The notes: a model not told the origin generated them from the sequence alone. DNA of 64,000 bases from Akkermansia muciniphila (GCA_943333275.1 CALQSQ010000015.1:1-64000); one strand, 5' to 3'. Shown: positions 18,028 through 27,207, numbered from the stretch's first letter. Numbers and translations are program-made.

Positions 18028-18510
18028 TTAAGAGGTAGCACACTCCGGGCTACTTGTCCCGCAATTAATGGGACAGCAGGTGTCAAGGCAAGTTGGCGTC
18101 CCGCCAACCATGGGACAAAAGCAACCAACCTCTGTATGCGTCCCGCGATAAACGGGACAAACACGACGAAAGTTTGTATGTGTCCCGCAGATGATGGGAC
18201 ATCTGCCCTTGGGTTCGGAGTGTCTGCTGGCGCGCATGGTAGCGCTCCCGGCATCGGGATTTGTTGTCCCGCTATCAATGGGACATCCATCGCCTAGCAG
18301 AACAGCCGCCCCAACGCCCATGGCAGATGTCCCGTTCTTCGCGGGACACCGACTCTGCCGTTCAGCGGATACCCCGGCGCATCCGGGAAAGCCGCTCCGG
18401 CTGGCGGGAACCCTCCCGGCCGCAGGAAGCACGCCGCTCGCGTTTCCGGGATTCGCACCGCGACGCTGAGCGATTCCCCTGCGTCTGCCCGCGCGCCTCC
18501 CGCTGCCCAC
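18028..18510 (-). CDS. Possible CPxxxGT-repeat peptide (may be non-coding array)
   Basis: An open frame of 160 codons covering the palindrome array. It contains CPAKNGT, CPIDSGT, CPIICGT, CPVYRGT, CPMVGGT and CPINCGT, most at 14-residue spacing, after an Arg/Gly-rich leader. The stop is 5 nt before the ATG of the downstream gene. A second frame over the same array reads VPLIAGQ-like heptads, so openness may simply follow from the DNA palindrome and high GC. No signal peptide or credible ribosome binding site was found. The 150 bases beyond it (18511-18660) show nothing recognisable. Confidence 0.2.
   Translation of the reverse strand: MGSGRRAGRRRGIAQRRGANPGNASGVLPAAGRVPASRSGFPGCAGVSAERQSRCPAKNGTSAMGVGAAVLLGDGCPIDSGTTNPDAGSATMRASRHSEPKGRCPIICGTHTNFRRVCPVYRGTHTEVGCFCPMVGGTPTCLDTCCPINCGTSSPECATS
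18055..18348. repeat. Array of six 21-nt palindromes on a 21-nt grid
   Basis: Units at 18055-18075, 18097-18117, 18139-18159, 18181-18201, 18265-18285 and 18328-18348. Each is a 6-nt arm (TGTCCC, or CGTCCC in units 2 and 3), nine variable bases, then GGGACA. Centres are 18065, 18107, 18149, 18191, 18275 and 18338, so spacings are 42, 42, 42, 84 and 63 nt, all multiples of 21. Spacers between units differ in sequence but keep length. A decayed unit may sit in the 84-nt gap near 18221-18243. Read on the minus strand in one frame, all six give CPxxxGT heptapeptides. The array lies directly upstream of the gene at 17324-18022. Confidence 0.85.
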
Positions 18511-18660
18511 TCCCGCGCCAGTTCTCTTCGGCCATCAGACGCGATCCGACTTGGGGGCACGTCAAAGGCTTGCCTGCTTTCTTGTCCCTTGGGAATTCTG
18601 CCCGGAAAGCCTGCGCGATCCCGCCGTTCTCAGAGCCCACGTTCTTGATCGCTGAGCAGA

Positions 18661-20589
18661 TTACGGAGTTCGCGGATTTCTCATGAAATAGAACCGACCG
18701 TCCTCGGCGCCGCCCAGAAAATCCGGCACGCCATTGCCGTGGAAATCGCACGTCGCGGGACTGACATCGTGGCCCTCAATATTCTGTTTCGCCAGGGAAC
18801 CGGCATTTTTGAAAGTCCAGGTGCTGTCGGTGGAGTCGGTCTGTTGGAGGAGGTCGGCGTTGGCGGAATTGAGAAGGAAATCGAATTTACCATCGCCGTC
18901 CCAGTCCGTGACGCAGAGTTTGCGGCGGCCGCTGGCTCCGGAGGATTTGGCGTTCAATCGCAGCGGTTGCCCCTGTTCATCGAGAAACGCGCGGCGGGGT
19001 GATTTCAAGCCGGTGGGGGAGCGTTCGAAGAAGGCGAGATAGCCTTCCGTGTCCAGCATGGCGAGATCAACGCGGCCATCGTGATTAAAATCATAAACCA
19101 GCGGGGTCGTCCGCCATTGGGTGAGGAGCGCGTCGCCGTGGGGTTTGCGCCAGCCCCATGCGAGCGCTGGTGCGTCACCGGCCCAGTCCACGCGGATCGG
19201 TTGCGGAGCCGCGAGGAGCGGAGCCTGGCGCGGGCCGAGATTTTTGAGCCAGACGACCTCCCCCAGAATGCTGTTTACCAACAGATCCGGCAAACCATCG
19301 CCATCCCAATCCGCCGCATTCAACGTGGTGTAGCCCCATTTCGCTTCAGCGGGTCCCTGGATGCTGCCGTTGGGCCCGGCCATGATCCGGAATTTTTTGC
19401 CATCCACCGTCAGTGCTCTTGGTGCGGCCCACTGGGGCTCTGCGATTTTGGGTCCACTGAGATTTTCGAAATAGATGAGATAACCAGCGGTGTTGCCACT
19501 GATGATGTCCTGATCGCCATCGCCATCCCAATCGATCACCACAGGCGTGGCGAGCGCACCGCATTTCAAGGTGTCGGCTTGTTGTTGAAAATACACCGGC
19601 TGCGCAAAGACCGGAACATGTCCCTGCGGCACCCTGCCGAGATTCTCGACAAAGGCCACGCGACCATCCTCATCACCCACAATCAAATCGGCATCGCCAT
19701 CGCGATCCCAATCAAAGGCAATCGGCACGATCATTTCCAGATCCATGCGCACCGGCCCGCCCTTGGAATCAAGCACGCGCTGAGCCTGCCCATAGATCGG
19801 CTCGGAATTCGTGCCGGTGTTCTCGTAATACGTGAAGCCATCGAGAAATTCGCCGCAGAGCAAATCCAGATCATCATCGTCGTCGAAATTGACGAAGTTC
19901 GGCGAGGGGCATCCGAACGTGTCCACCGGGCCTCCAGCGGCCTGCACCTGAAACGATTCCGCGTAGGTGCCGTCGCCAAGATTTCGGAAGACGAAGACAT
20001 AGCCATGGAGCGGGCCGTTCTTCCATCGGCCCTCCGCGTCCCAGGCATTGTCCCAGCCGTAATCGCTCCAGTCCTCGATGCCCACCACGAGGTCGGTCCG
20101 CCCGTCCCCATCGTAATCGGCGTAACGCCATTGGTTGTGACGCACGCCCGGGCCTTTTGTTTGCAGCCCACGGGGCTTGTAAAAATTTGCAGGAACCGGC
20201 AGTGGGCGATGCTCTTCGATGCCCGTTTTCGTAAAATTGAAATACTCTTTGCCCGGCGAGAGCACCCGCAATTTCCCATCCACCCAACTGGGCATCACAT
20301 AATGCACCGTGCCACTCAGGCGGCGCGCGGCCTTGAACACCGGCAATGGATGCGCGGCCGTGTCCCCGGTGATGTTTTCGAAAAAGTACACGCCATTCGA
20401 GGGTTTGTCCGGACAGGAAACCAGCAGATCATAGTCCCCGTCCCCGTCCGCATCACACGGAATCGGCCAAGCCCAAAGCCCCACGCCCAGATCCACCGCG
20501 AGTCCAGGATGATTGTAGGGCAGGCGGGTTAGAGAATCGCCAGCGGCAGCGGTCGCGAGTAAGCAGAGAATACCAGGAATCCGAAACAT
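18661..20589 (-). CDS. Secreted VCBS/FG-GAP repeat protein
   Basis: A 642-residue protein with a short signal peptide (MFRIPGILCLLATAAAGDSL). At least eight calcium-binding FG-GAP/VCBS blades are visible: DADGDGDYDLLVS, DYDGDGRTDLVVG, DDDDDLDLLCGE, DWDRDGDADLIVG, DWDGDGDQDIISG, DWDGDGLPDLLVN, DFNHDGRVDLAML and DWDGDGKFDFLLN, with a last partial one ending in VPDFLGGAEDGRFYFMRN. Such repeats fold into a beta-propeller with Ca2+ in the DxDGD loops. Probably an extracellular binding or display protein; no catalytic domain is visible. Confidence 0.8.
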   Translation of the reverse strand: MFRIPGILCLLATAAAGDSLTRLPYNHPGLAVDLGVGLWAWPIPCDADGDGDYDLLVSCPDKPSNGVYFFENITGDTAAHPLPVFKAARRLSGTVHYVMPSWVDGKLRVLSPGKEYFNFTKTGIEEHRPLPVPANFYKPRGLQTKGPGVRHNQWRYADYDGDGRTDLVVGIEDWSDYGWDNAWDAEGRWKNGPLHGYVFVFRNLGDGTYAESFQVQAAGGPVDTFGCPSPNFVNFDDDDDLDLLCGEFLDGFTYYENTGTNSEPIYGQAQRVLDSKGGPVRMDLEMIVPIAFDWDRDGDADLIVGDEDGRVAFVENLGRVPQGHVPVFAQPVYFQQQADTLKCGALATPVVIDWDGDGDQDIISGNTAGYLIYFENLSGPKIAEPQWAAPRALTVDGKKFRIMAGPNGSIQGPAEAKWGYTTLNAADWDGDGLPDLLVNSILGEVVWLKNLGPRQAPLLAAPQPIRVDWAGDAPALAWGWRKPHGDALLTQWRTTPLVYDFNHDGRVDLAMLDTEGYLAFFERSPTGLKSPRRAFLDEQGQPLRLNAKSSGASGRRKLCVTDWDGDGKFDFLLNSANADLLQQTDSTDSTWTFKNAGSLAKQNIEGHDVSPATCDFHGNGVPDFLGGAEDGRFYFMRNPRTP

Positions 20590-20611
20590 ACCCGATGAAT
20601 TTGGCTTTCGG

Positions 20612-22000
20612 CTACTTTCGCTGGATCGCGATCAGGGTTATGTCGTCGCTTTGTGGATGGCCTTGGACGTGGGCTTGCACCTGCTCCTGGATACTACGCA
20701 GGACGGCGGCCGGGCCTTCTGGCGCGGCGCGGCGGAAGACTTCCTGCAGGAGGTCCAGACCGAACTGGTCACCGGCGGCATTTTCGGCTTCGTTGATGCC
20801 ATCGGTATAGAGCAGCAGGCAGTCGCCAGTTTTCATTTCAAAGGTGAAATCCTTGGTCACCCTGTCGAAGACATCGCCATCGTCCAATCCGAGTGCGAGG
20901 CCCGGGGGCTCGAGTCGGGAAATTTCGCCGGTGGCCTGCTGGTAGAGGAATGGGGCGTCGTGACCGGCGCGAGCCAGGACGACCTGACCGGAATCCCCCT
21001 GGAGCATGACATAGGCCAGGCTGATGAACATGTCCTCCTTCACGTCCTCGTAGATCATGCGGTTGAGCTTGGAGAGAGCCTGGGTGGGGGCCGGAAGCCC
21101 GCTGGCCACACCCCGCAGGAGTCCCCGGCAGGTGGTCATGACCAGCGATGCGGGAATGCCCTTGCCCGAGACATCGGCGATGACGACGCCGGTGTGGTTG
21201 GCATCGACACTGATGAAATCATAATAGTCGCCACTGACAATCCGCGCAGCCACGTTGGTGGCGGCGATATGGAAATGCTCCAGCGCGGGAGCCGTGGTGG
21301 GCAGCAGGACGCGCTGGACTTCACTGGCGGCGCGCAGTTCACTTTCCAGGCGGCGTTTTTCCAGCGCCTCCTCCTGCAGCATGGCATTGCCCAGGGCAAA
21401 CCCGGATTGTTCGGCCACGCTGCGAAAGACATCGAAAAGGTGCTCTGGAAAGGCCCCCATGCTGGGGAAATTCGCCGCTGCGAGCAGGCCGAGTTTCTTC
21501 GCTCCGTAGTTCAGGGGCACGACCATGGCGGGAGTGGCGGCCTGGTCTTCAGAATATTCCGTGGGCAACGGTCCATCCTGATCCATGCGGGAGAGATTCA
21601 CCGCCATCTGGGATTGGAAACAGGCACCCAGCACGGGACTGTTCACACTGGCAGGCTGGAGTTTTAAATAGCTGGCGCGCGCCTGGGTGTTGGAAGGCGC
21701 ATCATTCCACAGCGCCGCAGGCAGCGGCACCAGCGCCGGACAGAGGCGGGTGACAAACTGCGGCACCAGCTGGGTGCCAGTACGATCAAGCAGGTAGAGC
21801 GCTGCCCCGGCCGCCTGAACGACCTTGGCCACCCCCTCGACGATCAATTCCGGCAGGCGACGGGCACCGCGGTCGGCCGAGACAATTTCCGCCAACTCAT
21901 GCAGGTAGGAAAAGAGCCGGGTCTCCTCCGCCTGGAGAGAAGCGATCTCTTCTTCCAGCGCGGCAAGCTGATCCGGGGTCTGGGAGTTGTCGGGCGGCAC
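20612..22000 (-). CDS. GAF-SpoIIE (RsbU-type) PP2C serine phosphatase
   Basis: A 462-residue cytosolic protein; it starts with GTG five bases after the stop of the STAS gene, so the two are surely cotranscribed. Residues 1-35 are coiled coil, ~40-215 a GAF domain, then a short coiled coil (EEALEKRRLESELRAASEVQ) leading into the phosphatase domain from ~235. Metal-binding PP2C motifs are intact: VSGDYYDF near 258, ADVSGKGIPASL near 274, LLLYTDGINEAEN near 392 and SDDITLIAI near the end. In partner-switching systems such enzymes dephosphorylate a STAS antagonist protein; the neighbour is the obvious substrate. Confidence 0.9.
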   Translation of the reverse strand: MPPDNSQTPDQLAALEEEIASLQAEETRLFSYLHELAEIVSADRGARRLPELIVEGVAKVVQAAGAALYLLDRTGTQLVPQFVTRLCPALVPLPAALWNDAPSNTQARASYLKLQPASVNSPVLGACFQSQMAVNLSRMDQDGPLPTEYSEDQAATPAMVVPLNYGAKKLGLLAAANFPSMGAFPEHLFDVFRSVAEQSGFALGNAMLQEEALEKRRLESELRAASEVQRVLLPTTAPALEHFHIAATNVAARIVSGDYYDFISVDANHTGVVIADVSGKGIPASLVMTTCRGLLRGVASGLPAPTQALSKLNRMIYEDVKEDMFISLAYVMLQGDSGQVVLARAGHDAPFLYQQATGEISRLEPPGLALGLDDGDVFDRVTKDFTFEMKTGDCLLLYTDGINEAENAAGDQFGLDLLQEVFRRAAPEGPAAVLRSIQEQVQAHVQGHPQSDDITLIAIQRK

Positions 22001-22005
22001 AGAGT

Positions 22006-22542
22006 TTACGGTTGCAGGGACCGCAGCTTCTGATCCATGAGTTCCACCACGTCCTGAAATTTCTGCCGATTGTCGCCGCTGATTTCACAGAGGTCCTGAT
22101 GCGCCTTCAGGCAGTGGGCGGTCTGTTCGCCCTTGGTGAGCGCATGGTGCTCCACCTCACGGCAATTCTCCAGAGCCACCTGTGCCGAGGCGGCAGCGCC
22201 ATCTGGATGTGCGCCACGGAAGGGCCCGGCATCTTCGGACAGGCTGCAAAAATGCTGCACGCCCAATCCGCGGAGGAGTTGGGCGTTGCGGCCGTTGGCA
22301 TTAATGATGTGCAGGCATCCCTGGACACACTGCTTAAGTCGTTTGGAAATACCGATCAGCATCCCCATGAATGTGGAATCCAATCCGGTGCAGGCGGAAA
22401 GGTCCACGACCACGCTGCGCTTCCCCTGTGCGATTTCCGGCTCGACAAATTTCACCACATCCGCGCTGTTCTCCTTCGAGCCAGCTCCGGTCACACTCAG
22501 CCACAACGCCTCACCGCAATGGCCGGCCACAATGGATTTCAT
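22006..22542 (-). CDS. STAS-domain anti-sigma-factor antagonist with C-terminal extension
   Basis: 178 residues from the ATG at 22542; an in-frame GTG nine bases upstream is possible. The STAS fold spans about the first 105 residues, with VVVDLSACTGLDSTFMGML holding the segment where SpoIIAA-like proteins carry their phosphorylated Ser; here it is D-S-T, so Ser or Thr could be the phosphosite. A helical extension of ~70 residues follows (HHALTKGEQTAHCLKAHQDL and FQDVVELMDQKLRSLQP), longer than simple antagonists. With the downstream phosphatase it forms a partner-switching pair; no anti-sigma kinase (RsbW type) is adjacent. Confidence 0.85.
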   Translation of the reverse strand: MKSIVAGHCGEALWLSVTGAGSKENSADVVKFVEPEIAQGKRSVVVDLSACTGLDSTFMGMLIGISKRLKQCVQGCLHIINANGRNAQLLRGLGVQHFCSLSEDAGPFRGAHPDGAAASAQVALENCREVEHHALTKGEQTAHCLKAHQDLCEISGDNRQKFQDVVELMDQKLRSLQP

Positions 22543-22689
22543 CGCATTCACTTTTCAAATAAACATTCTGATCAGTTGGACTGTAACGCCAACCTCCCCC
22601 GCGGTCAACACTCCACAGGGGAAAACAATGGAAAGGCCGATTCCTGTCCGTCCGGGTTCGGGCGGAGCAGCCACGCTTCCCGCAGGATG

Positions 22690-22989
22690 CTAGAGCGAGC
22701 GCTCGTAATCGATGATGCGTCCGAGCGCCTCGTAGAATTCCACAAGCGTCTCGGCGGGCACCATGATGGTATCGCGGCGACCACGAACGTCCTCGGTGAT
22801 TTTGAGAACCCTGCCGCGGTTGTTTTCCTTGAGATCGAGAAAGAAGACCTTCCGGTCAGTGATGATTTTTTCCGTGATGAGCGGAGGATCTGCCTGGGGG
22901 CGGGGCGGCCTGTCATCGTAGCCACCATCGTTGTAGCGGTCGCCGCTGCCGTAGGTGCGGTCGTTGTAGTTCTCGTTCTCGTATGCCAT
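22690..22989 (-). CDS. PUR-alpha-like nucleic-acid-binding protein (DUF3276)
   Basis: A 99-residue protein. Residues 1-35 are a Tyr/Asn/Asp/Gly-rich flexible head (MAYENENYNDRTYGSGDRYN). The rest is one PUR repeat: KVFFLDLKENNRGRVLKITE, then RGRRDTIMVPAETLVEFYEAL, the strand-strand-helix pattern of bacterial Pur-alpha/DUF3276 proteins that dimerise to bind single-stranded DNA or RNA. A single-gene unit reading away from the large secreted protein. Its partner nucleic acid is unknown. Confidence 0.75.
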   Translation of the reverse strand: MAYENENYNDRTYGSGDRYNDGGYDDRPPRPQADPPLITEKIITDRKVFFLDLKENNRGRVLKITEDVRGRRDTIMVPAETLVEFYEALGRIIDYERSL

Positions 22990-23427
22990 CGTTGCGTTCC
23001 TTTCTCGCCTTCGGTCCTCTGTGGATCAGGTGCGTCTGTGGTGTGGATTCAGTCGTGAGCAGCGGACAGTTGCATCCGCCAATTCAAGGGATATTAGCTA
23101 AGTCGGAAGGATTGTCCAGTGCGGAATTATGGCTGGGCACACGGCAGGGTGCCGGACAAAAAAGCGAACCGAGCGTTCGCAATAAACACGGCAGGACAAC
23201 CCGACAAGTCTTGGAACCTTGCGGTGCCCTGCATCCACCATGCAGGGCTCGCTGGCACCTACACTCCATCCCGGATCAATTTCCGCCACCCTCCGGTGCC
23301 GTGAGAAAAAAATGAAACAATTTTGCAAACGCCCCGCGTGGATTACGATGACCTTAACAACTAGCAGCTGCCTCACGCCGTCAGCCGGTGACCATTGGCA
23401 GTTCAACCTCAATCCACCCTGACATCC
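22990..23427. other. 438-base divergent intergenic region with a hairpin
   Basis: No gene seen. It must hold the promoters of the divergent flanking genes. A strong hairpin, ccctgcat / atgcaggg with a 5-nt loop (23227-23234 and 23240-23247), is extended by outer pairs ggtgcc / ggcacc. It lies ~180 nt upstream of the secreted-protein start and could be a leader structure or an end of a repeat element. Confidence 0.4.
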
Positions 23428-26400
23428 ATGAAACGCACTTCTCGCACTGCTTCATTCCGGAGCGTGCTTCCAGGCATGCTCTGCATCGGCCTACTCATCG
23501 GCCCCCCATCCCTCCATGCCCAGGGGCTCCCGCCCACCTTCCGCCAAAATCCTGAATCCCGTCAAGTCCCGCTCGGCGGCGTGGTCGTCTTCCATGTGGA
23601 GGTGGATGGGGAATATTCCGCCTTGCAATGGCAGGTGGACGGTACGCCTCTCGATGGTCAATCGGGTAATTCCCTTTATTTAAATACCAATCCCTATTTT
23701 ACATCGAACTCAAACCAAGGAGTGATGGTGCGCTGCGTGGCCACGGGACTGGACGGCTCGCCCGTGGCTTCTGAGCCTGCATTGCTCACTCCCTCGCAGG
23801 GAACCTTCGGTCCCTTCCCTGTTTCCAGTCGATCCTGTCTGGGCTGCCCGCCTCCTTTTGTGGGGAGCTGGGATGAGGTGGGAAAAGGAATGGCCCGCAC
23901 CTTTTATGTGGGACCTTGCGATGCTGCCGAGTGTGATTTCACACTGGCATTTGGTGCGGCGGACCCCGGTTCCACTGAGGAGTTCGTGTTCACAACCACC
24001 GGCTTTCTTGGTGATACCGAAGGCCGGTCGAGCGGTGCCTCCTTGAAACGCGATGGAGTCGGATTGCCCTGGTGGATGTATGGCTGGTTCGATTTCCTGA
24101 CTCAGGGAGGGGCGCGGCCCACCTGTGAAGTCTATGGCGACGACGCCGGCTCCCTAACCTACATCGGCCCTTGTGATGTCAATCACCCGGTCGGGTGCCC
24201 CAATCCACCGGTTTCCTGCCGCAAGGGCTACGAATATTACAAGGCGCAATCTGATATGGCGCACAGCTTCAGCTGGGGTGCCTCCCAAACCTTCACTCTT
24301 GATGGCCAGGTTTTTACCGCCAGCCGGCTCGTATTCCGTCCCTCTGAAGGCCAGCGACTGCTCCTGCCCGCTGTGCAGAAACGCACCGTGAGCAGCATCA
24401 CCATCGACAACCGCAGCACTGCCGGGACGTCCCTCGTGCTGGGCAAAATGACGGGGAAATTTTCCTCCATCAAAGGCTCCTCCGCTCCTGCTGGGTATGC
24501 GCGAAGTCTGGGCTATGATTTGAAAAAGGGCACCAAACGCACGGCCACCTTCAATGGCAGCAATCGATTCCTGTTTGGCCCTGAGGTCGATGACCCGGAG
24601 GACGGCTCCGAAATTGAGTTGCTCCATGACAAAAATGCCCCCGCCCCTGCGCCGCCCCCGCTTTCATTTTCCTGGGGAGTCTCCAACACGGGCAATTCCG
24701 CCACGTATCGCGGGGTCGATATCAGCTCCGGTGCCTGCGCTTTGATGGATGTAGGACTCGTGGTGGACCCACCATCCACGGGTGGTTTCGTGCAACCGGA
24801 ATGTGTTGTGGGAGCGATGGCCGAGATCCTTACTGGCACCGGAGCCGGGGGACTTCCCCATGTGAAACGCAGCGTGAATTTGCAATGCGTCGACACGCAT
24901 TCCCTCCCGGACTTTCCCTGTGAACTCACCTGCGATTATTCCGAACTGGGCATCGCCAACTATGCCTTTATTCTGAAAAAAAACGGGCAGATTGTCGGGC
25001 AGGGTTCGTCCGCTAATACGCAGCTGAAATGCCCCCGACCCGTGGTGATCCGCATCTGCATTCCCACGAACGGAGAGGACATGGGCAGCATTTACATCAA
25101 ACTTCCCACCTCTGTCCTTCGGCTGGGCGCCACGAATGTGGTGGCTGATGAAGTGGATTTCATGCCCCTGGGTGTCCAGACGAACCCAGTGCTTTGCATT
25201 ACGAGAGTCACGGTCGGCGGCACTGGTGCAGGCAAGGTCGGAGTCTCGAATTCCTACAACAAATGCTGCGCCGTGACGATGGGTGGCGCGGCGGTTTCCG
25301 TGCCTCCCGGGGCCCGGGCCAACGAAGGGTTCTTCGATCGGGCCGTGAATTTCGACGGTTCCAATACCGCCAATTTCTTGCTCGATACCGAACCCTCGGT
25401 TTCCCAATTGATCCTTCCCACCACCAATGGCCTCGCAATCCCAAGAAGATCCACGGGAGGCGACCGGATCGTGCCCGTGGCCATCAATGATCAGCCCGTC
25501 GGATTCGCCCCCAACGACATCACCCTGACCAACAGCGCCCCCTCCCAGGGCCGCCGACTCGTCTCCCCGACCTGCGATCTGCTTCCAGGGCGTTGTGACA
25601 TCGCCTGCGATTTCTTTGATTGCGACGGATGGAGCCTCACCGCAAGGGGCCGCAACCTTGATGACAGCCCACCCGCGGGCCCCACATCCATGTCCATCAC
25701 GTCCCACGGAAAAATCTCCATCGGGGGAGCTCCTCCAGTCCCCGGCACCATTGGCACACTCCATGCCGAATCCGCAGATGGAGTGAGTAGCGTGGTGGTG
25801 ACGCCCGACTTTACTCCGCTCGGAAGCACGACCCATCGGTTGATCCTGCGTCTCCATGGGGTGGAGGTGTTCAACGAACCCAATCGCTCTGGCCCCGCTG
25901 GCAGCTGCAGCACCTGGATGGCTTGCGCCGAAAACGCAGACACCTCTGTCTGCTTCAGCATGCGTTGCAGTGGCGGCGGTGTCGTGGATTTCACTCCCGC
26001 TCCCGGCATGCCCCCGATATCCTGTGACGAGATTCGCATGATGGCGGAATTCCCGCCAGCCAACGACGTTTTCGTCTCCGCAAAATTTGACTGCATCGCG
26101 TCATTCGTAGGCTGGAACAGTGTGGACCTGGACGACATCAGCCTCATCCACAGAGCGCCCGCGGTCGGTTCCAGCCTGCCGCAACCCTCGGCCGTGGTCC
26201 CCGTCGGATCGTCAACCGTGGACTTCCATGATCCCCAGACCGGCATGGCCAGACCCAACCCACGCACCGTAAATCTTCTCAACCCAGACCCGTCGTATCC
26301 CCACTTCCCACCTCCAGCCTTCCATGTGCGTACTGCGGTGGCAGGCGCAGGCACCACCATCGACCTCGGCGGCGCCGAAGCCGTCCGCTTCAGCATGCGC

Positions 26401-27207
26401 CGCAGCGACTACGGCACCGGCCCGGACTGCGGCGTTCGCTCCACCTTCAGAGCCCAGTTTGCCAAGCCCGATTCCACCGCCACACCCCGCGTCGCCAGAG
26501 TCACGATCGATCGCACGCCCACCGGCGCTTGCGCTTTGGTGCCTAATTTCTCCCAATTCGCCGCCGGAGAGATCCAAGTCTATTCCTGGCCCTGGGGGAC
26601 GGAGGATTGCTTCACAGGCACATCCAGCACCAGCCGCGGATTCGCCCCGGTCAATGGCGGTTATTCTGTGACCTCGCCCGTCTGGCCGGATACAATAGCC
26701 ACCGCCTGCGCACCCGGTGCCGTCTTCATGGGGGACATCATCATCATTTCCTTCCCCACCCCGGTGGAAATGAGTTTTGCCGGCGCACCCCCCGTGGTCA
26801 TCGGAGCCGTTGGATTCGTTGCGCGACCGCTCGCCCCACTCGAACCCTGGCCCATCAAATCCTGTGGAGTGATCTGCAATGAGGCGGCCGATTTCGTGCT
26901 GGATGACTTCCAGGTCGCCATGATGGCCCCGGCCCACGCACTCCTTGACGTTGGCTCCGTCGGCGGCGGCCCCAGCGTCCTTGAGTGGTCCACCCGCCAC
27001 GCCTGGCTCCAAAGCAGTTACGATGGAGGGCTCACCGCCTGGAGCGAATCCTCCGCCTACGAAATTGTCGTAAAACCCGATGGCAAGATCTGCCACCAGG
27101 CCCGGATCGTCCCACCCTACAGCCCCACCAATCCTCCTCCCCCCAGGGAATTCCTCCGCCTCGTCGGCGAATGGAATCCCTATGATGCCACGATCCGTGG
27201 CCGATAA
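23428..27207 (+). CDS. Large Cys-rich secreted protein with N-terminal Ig-like domain
   Basis: 1,259 residues from the ATG at 23428, which begins a signal peptide ending PSLHAQG. Residues ~30-120 look like an Ig-like domain (PPTFRQNPESRQVPLGGVVV, then SALQWQVDGTPLDG). The remainder is beta-rich and unusually rich in cysteine for the neighbourhood (for example CPPPFVGSW, NKCCAVTMGG, CDLLPGRCDIACDFFDCDGW), suggesting several disulfides outside the cytoplasm. The end GPSVLEWSTRHAWLQSSYDG..REFLRLVGEW resembles the terminal module of other exported proteins here. No family recognised for the main body; the protein is probably extracellular. Confidence 0.6.
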   Translation: MKRTSRTASFRSVLPGMLCIGLLIGPPSLHAQGLPPTFRQNPESRQVPLGGVVVFHVEVDGEYSALQWQVDGTPLDGQSGNSLYLNTNPYFTSNSNQGVMVRCVATGLDGSPVASEPALLTPSQGTFGPFPVSSRSCLGCPPPFVGSWDEVGKGMARTFYVGPCDAAECDFTLAFGAADPGSTEEFVFTTTGFLGDTEGRSSGASLKRDGVGLPWWMYGWFDFLTQGGARPTCEVYGDDAGSLTYIGPCDVNHPVGCPNPPVSCRKGYEYYKAQSDMAHSFSWGASQTFTLDGQVFTASRLVFRPSEGQRLLLPAVQKRTVSSITIDNRSTAGTSLVLGKMTGKFSSIKGSSAPAGYARSLGYDLKKGTKRTATFNGSNRFLFGPEVDDPEDGSEIELLHDKNAPAPAPPPLSFSWGVSNTGNSATYRGVDISSGACALMDVGLVVDPPSTGGFVQPECVVGAMAEILTGTGAGGLPHVKRSVNLQCVDTHSLPDFPCELTCDYSELGIANYAFILKKNGQIVGQGSSANTQLKCPRPVVIRICIPTNGEDMGSIYIKLPTSVLRLGATNVVADEVDFMPLGVQTNPVLCITRVTVGGTGAGKVGVSNSYNKCCAVTMGGAAVSVPPGARANEGFFDRAVNFDGSNTANFLLDTEPSVSQLILPTTNGLAIPRRSTGGDRIVPVAINDQPVGFAPNDITLTNSAPSQGRRLVSPTCDLLPGRCDIACDFFDCDGWSLTARGRNLDDSPPAGPTSMSITSHGKISIGGAPPVPGTIGTLHAESADGVSSVVVTPDFTPLGSTTHRLILRLHGVEVFNEPNRSGPAGSCSTWMACAENADTSVCFSMRCSGGGVVDFTPAPGMPPISCDEIRMMAEFPPANDVFVSAKFDCIASFVGWNSVDLDDISLIHRAPAVGSSLPQPSAVVPVGSSTVDFHDPQTGMARPNPRTVNLLNPDPSYPHFPPPAFHVRTAVAGAGTTIDLGGAEAVRFSMRRSDYGTGPDCGVRSTFRAQFAKPDSTATPRVARVTIDRTPTGACALVPNFSQFAAGEIQVYSWPWGTEDCFTGTSSTSRGFAPVNGGYSVTSPVWPDTIATACAPGAVFMGDIIIISFPTPVEMSFAGAPPVVIGAVGFVARPLAPLEPWPIKSCGVICNEAADFVLDDFQVAMMAPAHALLDVGSVGGGPSVLEWSTRHAWLQSSYDGGLTAWSESSAYEIVVKPDGKICHQARIVPPYSPTNPPPPREFLRLVGEWNPYDATIRGR

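Noticed and set aside
18055-18348. CRISPR-like appearance of the palindrome array
   Set aside because: Repeats are only 21 nt with a variable 9-nt centre, spacing varies as 42/84/63 nt, and no cas gene is near.
24664-25857. 397-codon antisense open frame inside the Cys-rich secreted protein gene
   Set aside because: No signal or domain; the plus-strand gene has a signal peptide and coherent features.
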